Below are positions 36,878 through 44,582 of a stretch of DNA of 48,964 nucleotides, piece by piece. The DNA comes from Deltaproteobacteria bacterium. GTDB taxonomy: Bacteria; Desulfobacterota; DSM-4660; Desulfatiglandales; HGW-15. The notes under the pieces were generated by a model. The model ran no database searches, was not told the DNA's origin, and was given only the letters and a program-made list of their open reading frames with translations. The stretch is taken from positions 1 through 48,964 of the forward strand of contig JAFGGA010000182.1 of assembly GCA_016930835.1 (NCBI GenBank), in the 5' to 3' direction. The first letter of the stretch is position 1. Each line of letters opens with the position of its first letter. Made by a program: the position numbers and the translations under genes.

Positions 36878-38100
36878 ACTATCAATCAGTTGCAGACAAC
36901 CGAATAGTGACATTTAAGCAGAAGCAAAAATTAAATTTTTTTATATTTGCCTATTGGCATGATGCCCGGTTCAAAGTTAGGGCTGGTGGGCCAATTAAGG
37001 TATATGAATTGACCCAAAATCTGGCCAAGCGCCACCACCAGGTTTATCTATTTATCCCTAAAATCGGCTATCCAGAACAACAGACAATAGCCCATGTCTG
37101 CCCTATTCCTTTTATTGATATACCAATTTTGAGATTTGTCTCTTTTCAATTGGTCGCTTTTTTTTGGGCCATCAGTATCGCCTTGCGTAGAAATTTCCCG
37201 GATATTATCTATGTTCGGATCATGTGGTCATTTCTTCCAATGATTCTTGGTAAACTTCTTTCGGTTCCAGTGATCCTCGAAATCAATGATAGTCCGCATC
37301 GAGCATATGCCTCGATTAATAATTTTTGCAAGAGAACGATTGTGCATCTTATTGATAAAATTAGTTTTACTCTAAGCGATTACTTCCTCCCAGTCACTCA
37401 AAAAATCGCAAAAGACATGAACACACTAGAGGGAATCACTTTTGAAAAGATGGCTGTCTTGCCGAGTGGTGCCAATATTGATTTATTTCATCCGATGGAT
37501 AAGCTTCAGTGTAGTCGGGAACTTGGTTTTAAAGAACCCTTTCTATATATAGGTTTTATAGGCACATTTTTTCATTATCAGGGAATTGACACCTTGATTG
37601 GCGCAGCCCCTCTTATTATTCAAAAGTGCCCGAATGTACGATTTTTGATTCTCGGTGACGGTCCAATGAAAGACACATGGCAAAGGATAATTATTGAAAA
37701 TGAATTAGAATCCTATTTTATCTTACCTGGTTTTATTCCCTATAATTTTGTTCCTTCCTATTGTGCTATTATGGATATCTGTGTAGCCCCTTTTCAAAGA
37801 AGCGCTTGTGATACTTCTGGCGTCAAAATTTTTGATTATCTTGCTTGTGGAAAACCGGTTCTAACAACTGATGTAGGCGAAACAAGCAGCTTTTTTAGGG
37901 AAAGCGGAGCAGTAATAATCGTCCCGCCTGAAGATCCCGCGGCTTTAGCCAATGGGCTTGATAATCTGCTGAAAGACAAAACCTTGCGTGAAGAAATGGG
38001 GAAAAAGGGAAGGGCTTTTGTTACCGGCAATTATAGCCGAACACAAATCGCTGAAATTGTTGAAACAGTTTCGATGAAGCTCTTACGATCACCCGAATGA
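36874..38100 (+). CDS. Glycosyltransferase family 4 (second)
   Basis: The 408-residue product is a GT-B enzyme: 'FFIFAYWHDARFKVRAGGPIKVYELTQNLAKRHHQVYLFIPK' in the donor-free domain, 'DIIYVRIMWSFLPMILGKLL', 'VLPSGANIDLFHPMD', 'YIGFIGTFFHYQGIDTLIGAAPLI', 'VRFLILGDGPMKDTW' and 'CDTSGVKIFDYLACGKPVLTTDVGET'. The usual family 4 E-x7-E is replaced by a 'SGVKIFDYLACGKP' form, as in some relatives. The start is uncertain: the frame opens with TTG at 36874 without a ribosome-binding site, and a GTG at 36907 gives a family-like start as well. It overlaps the acyltransferase gene. Confidence 0.92.
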   Translation: MNYQSVADNRIVTFKQKQKLNFFIFAYWHDARFKVRAGGPIKVYELTQNLAKRHHQVYLFIPKIGYPEQQTIAHVCPIPFIDIPILRFVSFQLVAFFWAISIALRRNFPDIIYVRIMWSFLPMILGKLLSVPVILEINDSPHRAYASINNFCKRTIVHLIDKISFTLSDYFLPVTQKIAKDMNTLEGITFEKMAVLPSGANIDLFHPMDKLQCSRELGFKEPFLYIGFIGTFFHYQGIDTLIGAAPLIIQKCPNVRFLILGDGPMKDTWQRIIIENELESYFILPGFIPYNFVPSYCAIMDICVAPFQRSACDTSGVKIFDYLACGKPVLTTDVGETSSFFRESGAVIIVPPEDPAALANGLDNLLKDKTLREEMGKKGRAFVTGNYSRTQIAEIVETVSMKLLRSPE

Positions 38101-38195
38101 AATAAGACAACTGGAAATTGTGGATATATGTATTCAATTTCCTTTCTTCATCTCATGGTCGATGTCTTTTGGGGATAAATATAGAGAACTATCAT

Positions 38196-39164
38196 ATGAA
38201 TAACCAGTCTATTACTGCTAATCAATTTCCCCATAACAAAAACTTTTTTTCAAGGACAATCCGGTCGATGGCTAGCCTTCTGCCGAGTATGGGACTTTTT
38301 CCGGCAATACAAAAAAGAACTCGGGGTATCAGTATCTATATGCGGGTTAAAAATGAACGGGATTGGATCGTTGCCTCTATACAATCGATAAAAGGCATTG
38401 CGGATGAGATAATTGTTGTCGATAACGGGTCCACTGATGGCACTTATGAAATACTTGAAGAGATGGTTAGTTCAGAAGCGGGCCTAATCAAACTTTGGCA
38501 AAAACCAGAACTTCGACATTCCGATCTCTCTAACTTTGCCCTTGAACAGACATTATTTCAATGGGTCTTTCGCTGGGATGGCGATATGGTTGCCCATACC
38601 GATGGTGAACACCCTATAAACGAATTGCGGAGACGGATCCTTTCCTTGAACCCCAATCGCTATTATATTATTTATCTGAGGCACATCAATCTCTGCGGTG
38701 ACTTATGGCACCAAGACTTAAAGGAAATGGTTCATATCGAAGAATATATCCACACCTTCTCTGATTCCGTCCAGTTTATCCATCCCGGTCGTTTCGAAGC
38801 CGTCAAGTTTCCCTTGTATTATAAACCTTTATTCTGGTATGAGCCTTATGTGTTTCATGTCAATATCAAATCAACCCGGCGCATGCTTCTTCGTTACTTT
38901 TGGGAGGATTGGATGGAAAAAAAGGATTACGTCAGGTATCCTAATCTTGAAGACTATGTAAAAGGCAAAATCAAGAGTGAATTTGGCAGTGGTTCATGGG
39001 ATGATGCGGAAAAAATTTGTCTTGAAAAATCCATGAAGGATTTCATCCCTTTTAATAAAGACATTTTTGGCCCTTATCCCGCCCTATTAAGACCATACCT
39101 TAAAAACCCTAGATTCAGAATGAAATATGAAAACGGCAAAATAATTGAAAGAGAGGAACTATAG
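38196..39164 (+). CDS. Glycosyltransferase family 2 (second)
   Basis: The 322-residue product has 'GISIYMRVKNERDWIVASIQSIKGIADEIIVVDNGSTDGTYEIL', the classic N-terminal GT-A start with its donor-site aspartates, and 'WVFRWDGDMVAHTDGEH' with a DGD motif likely to bind the metal. The remainder is unlike well-known families in detail, with aromatic-rich stretches such as 'FPLYYKPLFWYEPYVFHVNI'. I chose the ATG at 38196 because the frame back to 38118 adds 26 residues that do not look like a family N terminus. It follows a GT4 gene by 95 bp. Confidence 0.88.
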   Translation: MNNQSITANQFPHNKNFFSRTIRSMASLLPSMGLFPAIQKRTRGISIYMRVKNERDWIVASIQSIKGIADEIIVVDNGSTDGTYEILEEMVSSEAGLIKLWQKPELRHSDLSNFALEQTLFQWVFRWDGDMVAHTDGEHPINELRRRILSLNPNRYYIIYLRHINLCGDLWHQDLKEMVHIEEYIHTFSDSVQFIHPGRFEAVKFPLYYKPLFWYEPYVFHVNIKSTRRMLLRYFWEDWMEKKDYVRYPNLEDYVKGKIKSEFGSGSWDDAEKICLEKSMKDFIPFNKDIFGPYPALLRPYLKNPRFRMKYENGKIIEREEL

Positions 39165-39173
39165 AACAGGATT

Positions 39174-40304
39174 ATGGAAGCGGTAAGAATTTTATATCTA
39201 ATAGACAACCTCCAATTTGGAGGGGGTGAAAGGGTATTCTCGCAGATAATCAACGGGCTGGATACTAACAGGTACAAAATCTTACTGGCATCCCTTCCTG
39301 ACGAGCCTTTCAATAAATCCATAACAAATAAACATGTCAAACACCTACCTTTGGATTTTTCAAAAAGAGTCAATCCTCGCCTGAGCTTTCAAATAAAAAA
39401 GATAATACAAACAAATGGAATCCAGATTGTTCACGGACAGGGGACAAGAGCGGAATTTTACGCAAGGATCGCCCATGGATTAGCGGGAAATTCAAAATAT
39501 GTCTCCACTATCGCCATGCCAGTAGAAGGATTTGATATCGGGGGTGCAAGAAAAAAGATATATCGTTTTTTTGATGGGATATCCGAAAAATTTGTTGATC
39601 AATTCATTGTGGTTTCAGATTATTTAAAAAATAAAATGATAAATGAGCGAGGAATCGATCCTGATAAAGTAGTAAGGATATACAATGGAATAGAACTTAA
39701 GCATTATTCTCCGGATAAAGCGAAGGAGTCCCGCTCGATAATAAGAAAAAAATTAAAAATTGATGACAACACTTATATTATAGGTGCTATTGGAAGGCTT
39801 GTCTGGCAAAAGGGATTTGAATATTTAATACGAGGAATCCCTGATGTAGTAAAAATCTCACATCGAGTGAAATTTCTAATTGTAGGAGATGGTCCATTAA
39901 CAAATACGCTTAAGGAGCATGTCGTAAGGCTAAAAGTGGATGATCATCTAATATTCTCATGTTTTAGAAACGATATAAAAGATATACTTGCCGCAATCGA
40001 TATTTTAGCGATCCCATCCCTTCTGGAAGGATTTCCAATGATCACCCTGGAAGGCATGGCAATGGCCAAGCCCATTGTGGCATCAAGGATTCATGGAATC
40101 TCAGAACAAATTGATGATAACATTAACGGCATTTTAATCCCCCCAAAAGATACCAATGCACTAGCTTGTTCAATAATCCAACTCCTGAAAGATAAGAACA
40201 AGCGGGTCAGGCTTGGAGAACAGGCAAGAAAAAAGGTCCAAGAAAAATTTTCGATTGATCAAATGATAACCGAGACGGAAAAGGTCTATCAGTCTCTAAT
40301 ATAA
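39174..40304 (+). CDS. Glycosyltransferase family 4 (third)
   Basis: The 376-residue product has GT-B marks: 'RILYLIDNLQFGGGERVFSQIINGLD', 'IQIVHGQGTRAEFYARIAHGLAG', 'IVVSDYLKNKMI', 'VRIYNGIELKHYSPDK', 'GAIGRLVWQKGFEYLIRGI', 'VKFLIVGDGPLTNTLKEHV' and 'LEGFPMITLEGMAMAKPIVASRI', which holds the E-x7-E motif. It lies nine bases after the preceding GT2 gene. The following 174-bp gap has only a weak 44-codon frame and nothing else recognised. Confidence 0.94.
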   Translation: MEAVRILYLIDNLQFGGGERVFSQIINGLDTNRYKILLASLPDEPFNKSITNKHVKHLPLDFSKRVNPRLSFQIKKIIQTNGIQIVHGQGTRAEFYARIAHGLAGNSKYVSTIAMPVEGFDIGGARKKIYRFFDGISEKFVDQFIVVSDYLKNKMINERGIDPDKVVRIYNGIELKHYSPDKAKESRSIIRKKLKIDDNTYIIGAIGRLVWQKGFEYLIRGIPDVVKISHRVKFLIVGDGPLTNTLKEHVVRLKVDDHLIFSCFRNDIKDILAAIDILAIPSLLEGFPMITLEGMAMAKPIVASRIHGISEQIDDNINGILIPPKDTNALACSIIQLLKDKNKRVRLGEQARKKVQEKFSIDQMITETEKVYQSLI

Positions 40305-40478
40305 GAAATGCTGGCATGAAAACAATGCCAATAAAATACAAGGAATCGAAAAATTCGCAAGCGGTCAATTTATCCCTTACCCCTAGTTGTATCAAAAACC
40401 TTGAACAGCTATTTTATCGAATTAAGGTGATACAATCCTTTTTCTTGTAAAAAATAAGGCAAAGCCTTTTAAAATATT

Positions 40479-41675
40479 ATGAATATCCTGATTCTTACTG
40501 ATGTCCTTTTCCCAGACACCATCGGCGGGGCCGGACGGGTGGCTTATCACCTTAGCCTTGGTTTGAGCCAAAAGGGACATGACGTCCATATAATCACCCG
40601 GAATGCAGGGGGAAAATCCAGATCCGATGAACAGTTGGCCCCCAAGATGTATATCCATCGGTTCGACTGTCCTGAAAAAAAATCCCTTTCCTTTTTTATT
40701 TCGGAGATCCCAAAAAGCTCTGCTTTGGCCAATCGGCTGTTCTCACAAATCGAATTTGATATGGTGTGCGCTCACCAGCCTATGATTGCAACAGGTCCCT
40801 TGAGATCTAAAGCCATCAAGAATCTCCCCTTGATCTATTATTACCACTCTCCTTGGCATGAGGAGTATTTGGTCAAAAGATCCTTCAATGCAAGGCTCGG
40901 AATAAACACAAGACTTATTGCGATTATCATGCGTTGGATAGAAAAAAGGGTTGTCAAGAAAGCCGACAAAATCGTTGTTCTCAGCGATTATATGAAGGAG
41001 AAGGTTTCCTTTCTTCATGATTATCCTGAGGGCAGGATTTCAAAAATCCCAGGTGGCATTGATTTGAACAGATTTCATTTACCGAAACACGGAAAAGAAT
41101 CAGTAAAGGAGACCCTTCACTTTCCCCAGGACAAGATGATCTTTCTGACCGTCCGAAACCTGGTCTCCAGAATGGGACTTGAAAACCTGATTCAAGTATT
41201 TCACGGTAGTGAGACTTTACAAAAAAAAGCGACGCTCTACATCGGTGGTCAGGGCCCTTTGGAAAGACAACTCCGAAGCATGGTTCATGATTTGAAATTA
41301 CAGGATATTGTCCATTTCTTGGGCCATATTCCGGATGATGAACTGCCGAGATTTTATCAGGCCGCTGATTTTTTTGTTTTACCCACCACAAAGCTCGAAG
41401 GGTTCGGACTGGTTATCCTGGAGGCCATGGCATGCGGGACCCCTGTCTTGGGGACACCCGTGGGGGCCATACCCGAAGTAATCGGCGCATTTGACAAAAG
41501 GCTCCTATTTAAAAGTACCGATCAATGGGATATTCAGAGGAAAATGGAGGATTTAATAAATACTGAGGGAAAATATCGCTTTTCTCCTGAGACCTGCCGT
41601 CATTATATCCTTAATCATTTTTCATGGGAAAAAGTTGTTGAAATGTTCGAAAAAGAGATGAAAAACCTTATGTAA
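40479..41675 (+). CDS. Glycosyltransferase family 4 (fourth)
   Basis: The 398-residue product has 'NILILTDVLFPDTIGGAGRVAYHLSLGLSQKGHDVHIITRN', 'LIYYYHSPWHEEY', 'IVVLSDYMKEKV', 'KIPGGIDLNRFHLP', 'LTVRNLVSRMGLENLIQVF', 'ATLYIGGQGPLERQLR' and 'TKLEGFGLVILEAMACGTPVLGTPVG', with the E-x7-E motif. It is less AT-rich than the genes from 31130 to 38100 and closer to the flanks. It is the last plus-strand gene of the glycan locus. The next gene is a tiny minus-strand frame, whose stop lies only seven bases beyond this one's. Confidence 0.95.
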   Translation: MNILILTDVLFPDTIGGAGRVAYHLSLGLSQKGHDVHIITRNAGGKSRSDEQLAPKMYIHRFDCPEKKSLSFFISEIPKSSALANRLFSQIEFDMVCAHQPMIATGPLRSKAIKNLPLIYYYHSPWHEEYLVKRSFNARLGINTRLIAIIMRWIEKRVVKKADKIVVLSDYMKEKVSFLHDYPEGRISKIPGGIDLNRFHLPKHGKESVKETLHFPQDKMIFLTVRNLVSRMGLENLIQVFHGSETLQKKATLYIGGQGPLERQLRSMVHDLKLQDIVHFLGHIPDDELPRFYQAADFFVLPTTKLEGFGLVILEAMACGTPVLGTPVGAIPEVIGAFDKRLLFKSTDQWDIQRKMEDLINTEGKYRFSPETCRHYILNHFSWEKVVEMFEKEMKNLM

Positions 41676-41682
41676 TTTACGC

Positions 41683-41817
41683 CTAATCCTTTTCCGCTAA
41701 TTCCCTTAAAATTTCCGCATTCTTCTGAACACGTTTTAAGTCGGCTTTTTGGTTTGCCTTGTTGGGCTTATCTTTCCATTTTCGAATGGCTTTGGTTTTT
41801 TTTGATTTAGAAGTCAT
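41683..41817 (-). CDS. Small 44-aa basic protein
   Basis: A minus-strand ATG opens a 44-residue frame beginning MTSKSKKTKAIRKWKDKPNK and ending 'RVQKNAEILRELAEKD'. The product is very rich in lysine, should be helical in its second half, and has no cysteine or membrane segment. It is too short for family assignment. It lies just downstream of another tiny basic gene and the znuCB genes, and convergent with a glycosyltransferase gene. A nucleic-acid or ribosome-binding role is possible from its charge, but that is inference. Confidence 0.6.
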   Translation of the reverse strand: MTSKSKKTKAIRKWKDKPNKANQKADLKRVQKNAEILRELAEKD

Positions 41818-41830
41818 TTCTGTTTCCTTT

Positions 41831-41941
41831 TTATGATTTCTTTATTTTTGATTCCTTTTTTCTCTCTTTAAGCCTTTTTTTTCTGCGTCGGCGCCTCCGT
41901 TCTATTTCTCGCTTTCGCTCGATCTTCTTGTGCCGGGCCAT
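41831..41941 (-). CDS. Small 36-aa arginine/lysine-rich protein
   Basis: The 36-residue product starts MARHKKIERKREIERRRRRR and ends 'KERKKESKIKKS', so more than half of its residues are basic. It has a good AGGAG ribosome-binding site eight bases before its ATG, which argues for translation. Its composition resembles tiny ribosome-associated proteins such as the COX24/bTHX-like group, but I see no exact motif. It should bind RNA or acidic surfaces if made. It lies 13 bp before the 44-aa gene. The gap above it to znuB (41942-42149) contains no feature I could recognise. Confidence 0.65.
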   Translation of the reverse strand: MARHKKIERKREIERRRRRRKKRLKERKKESKIKKS

Positions 41942-42149
41942 ATATCATTCTCCTGTATGCATCGCCAATATAGGCGTATAACTTCAAATAGTATTCAATT
42001 TGCTGAAAAAATTTTTATTGATCTTCTCACAACATCTGATACAAACCTTTTGACGTTCGCCTTTAATAGCCAAAGCCTTGACTGAAGTCAATATTAAAAT
42101 GATCGGAGAGTTCCCGGATACATAATCGATTCGGAGACCTCGGAGGCGT

Positions 42150-42971
42150 TTAAATATCCCTTCGTAAATAGCCCTTGAAAAAATCCATCCCAAAGGAAAT
42201 GAAAAAAACACATCCGGCCACCATGATGATGGTCGCGCCGGAGGTCAGATTATAGGTATAAGAAAGCCATAATCCGGTAGTGGTAAACAAAATCCCCAGC
42301 AGGCTCGATAGGATCATCATCTTGGCCAATGACAGGGTGTATTTTTCAGCAATAAAAGGGGGTATGGTGAGTAGGGCAATGACCATAATAAGGCCCACCA
42401 CCTGGATAATCATCACCACGGACAAGGCAATCATTCCCAACAGGGTAAAATAAAGAAATTTTATGGGAATCCCTACGGTAAATGAAAATTCCTCATCATA
42501 GGACATGGCCAATAATTCTTTATAAAAAAACCAGACTAGGAGAAAAATCAAGATATCCAAAAACAACATAAACCAGATGTCCCTATCAGGTACCGATAGG
42601 ATACTGCCAAACAAATAACTCATGAGATCCACATTATAACCGGGCGTCAAATCAATAAGAATAATCCCGATAGCCATTCCGATAGCCCATATAACCCCGA
42701 TAATGGTATCCGCCCTTTCTTTATTCTTTAAGCTGACGACCCCCATTACCATGGAAGAAAAAACCGAAAAGAACGCGGCCCCGAAAGAGGGCGGAACCCC
42801 TAGATAAAAAGCAAGTCCAATACCGCCATAGGCTGCATGGGCAATTCCACCGGATATGAATACGATCCGATTCACCACCACCAGAGTGCCGACAATACCA
42901 CAGGCTACACTGACCAATATCCCGCTTAAAAGAGCGTTTTGCATGAAATCAAACTGAAGGGCTGCCAACAC
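42150..42971 (-). CDS. znuB: Zinc/manganese ABC transporter permease (ZnuB family)
   Basis: This is the membrane channel of a metal ABC importer. The 273-residue product has about eight membrane helices and the family pattern 'FMQNALLSGILVSVACGIVGTLVVVNRIVFISGGIAHAAYGGIGLAFYLG', 'ADTIIGVIWAIGMAIGIILIDLTPGYNVDLMSYLFGSIL' and 'LLTIPPFIAEKYTLSLAKMMILSSLLGILFTTTGLWLSY'. I chose GTG at 42971, one base past the znuC stop, because AAGGGG precedes it and the product then matches the family N terminus. A frame back to 43055 would overlap znuC. The metal is likely zinc, with manganese or iron possible. Confidence 0.9.
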   Translation of the reverse strand: MLAALQFDFMQNALLSGILVSVACGIVGTLVVVNRIVFISGGIAHAAYGGIGLAFYLGVPPSFGAAFFSVFSSMVMGVVSLKNKERADTIIGVIWAIGMAIGIILIDLTPGYNVDLMSYLFGSILSVPDRDIWFMLFLDILIFLLVWFFYKELLAMSYDEEFSFTVGIPIKFLYFTLLGMIALSVVMIIQVVGLIMVIALLTIPPFIAEKYTLSLAKMMILSSLLGILFTTTGLWLSYTYNLTSGATIIMVAGCVFFISFGMDFFKGYLRRDI

Positions 42972-42972
42972 G

Positions 42973-43734
42973 TTAGACCCCTTTATGTGAGTGGAGTACA
43001 CGATGGGGAAGGCCGTGGGCGATAAGATCCACCGGACATGGGTAGGCCATATCAATCATTTTCTGGGTGATTTGGCCTCCTTTATGAAAAATCAATTGCT
43101 TATTCACACAGGCTATGGATTTCATATGACTGGAGACAACTCCGATATCGTGAGTAATCACCACAATGGTGACGGTCTTGTTTAACGCCTTCAGGAAATC
43201 ATATAGATCCGTTTCAAATTCATGATCCACGCTGGCTGTGGGCTCATCAAGAAAAAGGAGCTCCGGATCAGTGACCAAGGCCCGTGCGATAAATACCCGC
43301 TGTCTCTGTCCTCCTGATAATTGACCGATGGGCCTTTGCCGATATTTCCACATACCCACTTTCTTAAGGATCTCTTGTACCTTATCCTTGTCTTCCAAGG
43401 TATATCCTTTTCCTATTCGTGAACGTTTGAGCCTGCCCATTAATGTTACATCCATGACAGAAATGGGAAAGTTACGATTAAAATCCATATTCTGAGGAAC
43501 ATATCCCACTCTATGACCCGCATCATGGGGTTCTTCACCCAAAAGCCTTATGGTTCCTCTGTCGGGTCTTAACACACCCAACATCAGCTTGAGCAAGGTG
43601 GTCTTCCCTCCCCCGTTTGGACCGATAATCCCCAGAAATTCACCCTGTTCTAAGGTGAGATTGACCTCTTTAAGGACAAGGTCTCCATTATATGAAAAAC
43701 AAACGTTTTTCATTTCTATGGCATAAGGTTTCAT
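42973..43734 (-). CDS. znuC: Zinc/manganese ABC transporter ATPase (ZnuC family)
   Basis: The 253-residue product is the ATP-binding part of a metal importer. It carries Walker [10 protein letters not shown], the signature '[15 protein letters not shown]', Walker B '[12 protein letters not shown]' and the switch histidine in '[27 protein letters not shown]', with '[27 protein letters not shown]' as in the ZnuC/MntB group. The start ATG overlaps the nadC stop (ATGA), so the genes are translationally linked. The periplasmic binding protein (ZnuA) is not in view. Confidence 0.93.
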   Translation of the reverse strand: MKPYAIEMKNVCFSYNGDLVLKEVNLTLEQGEFLGIIGPNGGGKTTLLKLMLGVLRPDRGTIRLLGEEPHDAGHRVGYVPQNMDFNRNFPISVMDVTLMGRLKRSRIGKGYTLEDKDKVQEILKKVGMWKYRQRPIGQLSGGQRQRVFIARALVTDPELLFLDEPTASVDHEFETDLYDFLKALNKTVTIVVITHDIGVVSSHMKSIACVNKQLIFHKGGQITQKMIDMAYPCPVDLIAHGLPHRVLHSHKGV

Positions 43735-44582
43735 GGTATGGTAATCACCTCAAGACTCAGATCCACGGCCCGGGCGGAATGGGTCAGGGCGCCAACCGAA
43801 ATCAAATCCACCCCTGCCTTGGCGATCTCTTGAATATTCTCTAATTTTATTCCACCGGAGGCCTCCAGAAGAACCCTTTTACCGGCTAGATCCACGGCTT
43901 TTTGAATCAGATCTGCAGACATGTTATCCAGAAGGACCATATCCGCTCCCGCCTGAATCGCCTCATCCAGACCGGTCAAATCTTCCACCTCCACCTCCAC
44001 CTTGATCGTATGGGGCGCCTTCTCCTTGGCAAGTAATACGGCCTTTTTAATAGAACCCGCGGCTGCGATATGGTTATCTTTGATCAATATACCGTCAAAA
44101 AGCCCCATACGATGATTATGTCCACCACCCATTACCACGGCATACTTATCCAAAAGCCTCAAACCCGGTGCCGTCTTTCTTGTGTCTATGATTTTTGTTT
44201 TTAAAGAACCGATCTGATCAACATATTGTCTTGTCAAGGTAGCGATCCCGCTCATCCTTTGGGCGAAATTCAAGGCCGTACGTTCCGCCTCTAAGATAGC
44301 CGACAATTTACCGGCCACCACACAGATCCGCCCACCGGCTGGCACTCGCATTCCATCTTGAAAGTCATAATCGAATCTCACATCAGGATCAAGAAGTTCG
44401 AATACCCGACTAAAAACAGGAAGTCCGGCCAAGACAATGGTCTCCCTGGTCATCAGGACAGCTTGACCGTTCATCTCATGCTCAATAATGGCATTAGTGG
44501 TCAAATCTCCTGCTCCAAGGTCCTCTTCAAGGGCGGTTCGAATGACCTTCTCCAACCAGATCCGGTTCTTTATCTCATTCAT
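43731..44582 (-). CDS. nadC: Nicotinate-nucleotide pyrophosphorylase (carboxylating)
   Basis: NadC makes nicotinate mononucleotide from quinolinate and PRPP in de novo NAD synthesis. The 283-residue product has 'ALEEDLGAGDLTTNAII', 'ERTALNFAQRMSGIATLTRQYVD', 'IIDTRKTAPGLRLLDKYAVVMGGGHNHRMGLFDGILIKDNHIAAAG', the 'KVEVEVEDLTGLDEAIQAGADMVLLDNM' strand, and 'LLEASGGIKLENIQEIAKAGVDLISVGALTHS'. Length is normal. I chose ATG at 44582, which overlaps the valS stop; a TTG at 44594 would add four residues. It lies between valS and znuC. Confidence 0.97.
   Translation of the reverse strand: MNEIKNRIWLEKVIRTALEEDLGAGDLTTNAIIEHEMNGQAVLMTRETIVLAGLPVFSRVFELLDPDVRFDYDFQDGMRVPAGGRICVVAGKLSAILEAERTALNFAQRMSGIATLTRQYVDQIGSLKTKIIDTRKTAPGLRLLDKYAVVMGGGHNHRMGLFDGILIKDNHIAAAGSIKKAVLLAKEKAPHTIKVEVEVEDLTGLDEAIQAGADMVLLDNMSADLIQKAVDLAGKRVLLEASGGIKLENIQEIAKAGVDLISVGALTHSARAVDLSLEVITIP

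Noticed and set aside
40316-40450. 44-codon plus-strand frame between two glycosyltransferase genes
   Set aside because: No ribosome-binding site and no recognisable protein pattern; likely chance in an AT-rich gap.
41984-42211. 75-codon minus-strand frame with CxxC-like cysteines
   Set aside because: It overlaps the 3' end of znuB, has no ribosome-binding site and its start lies inside znuB; the composition does not look coding.
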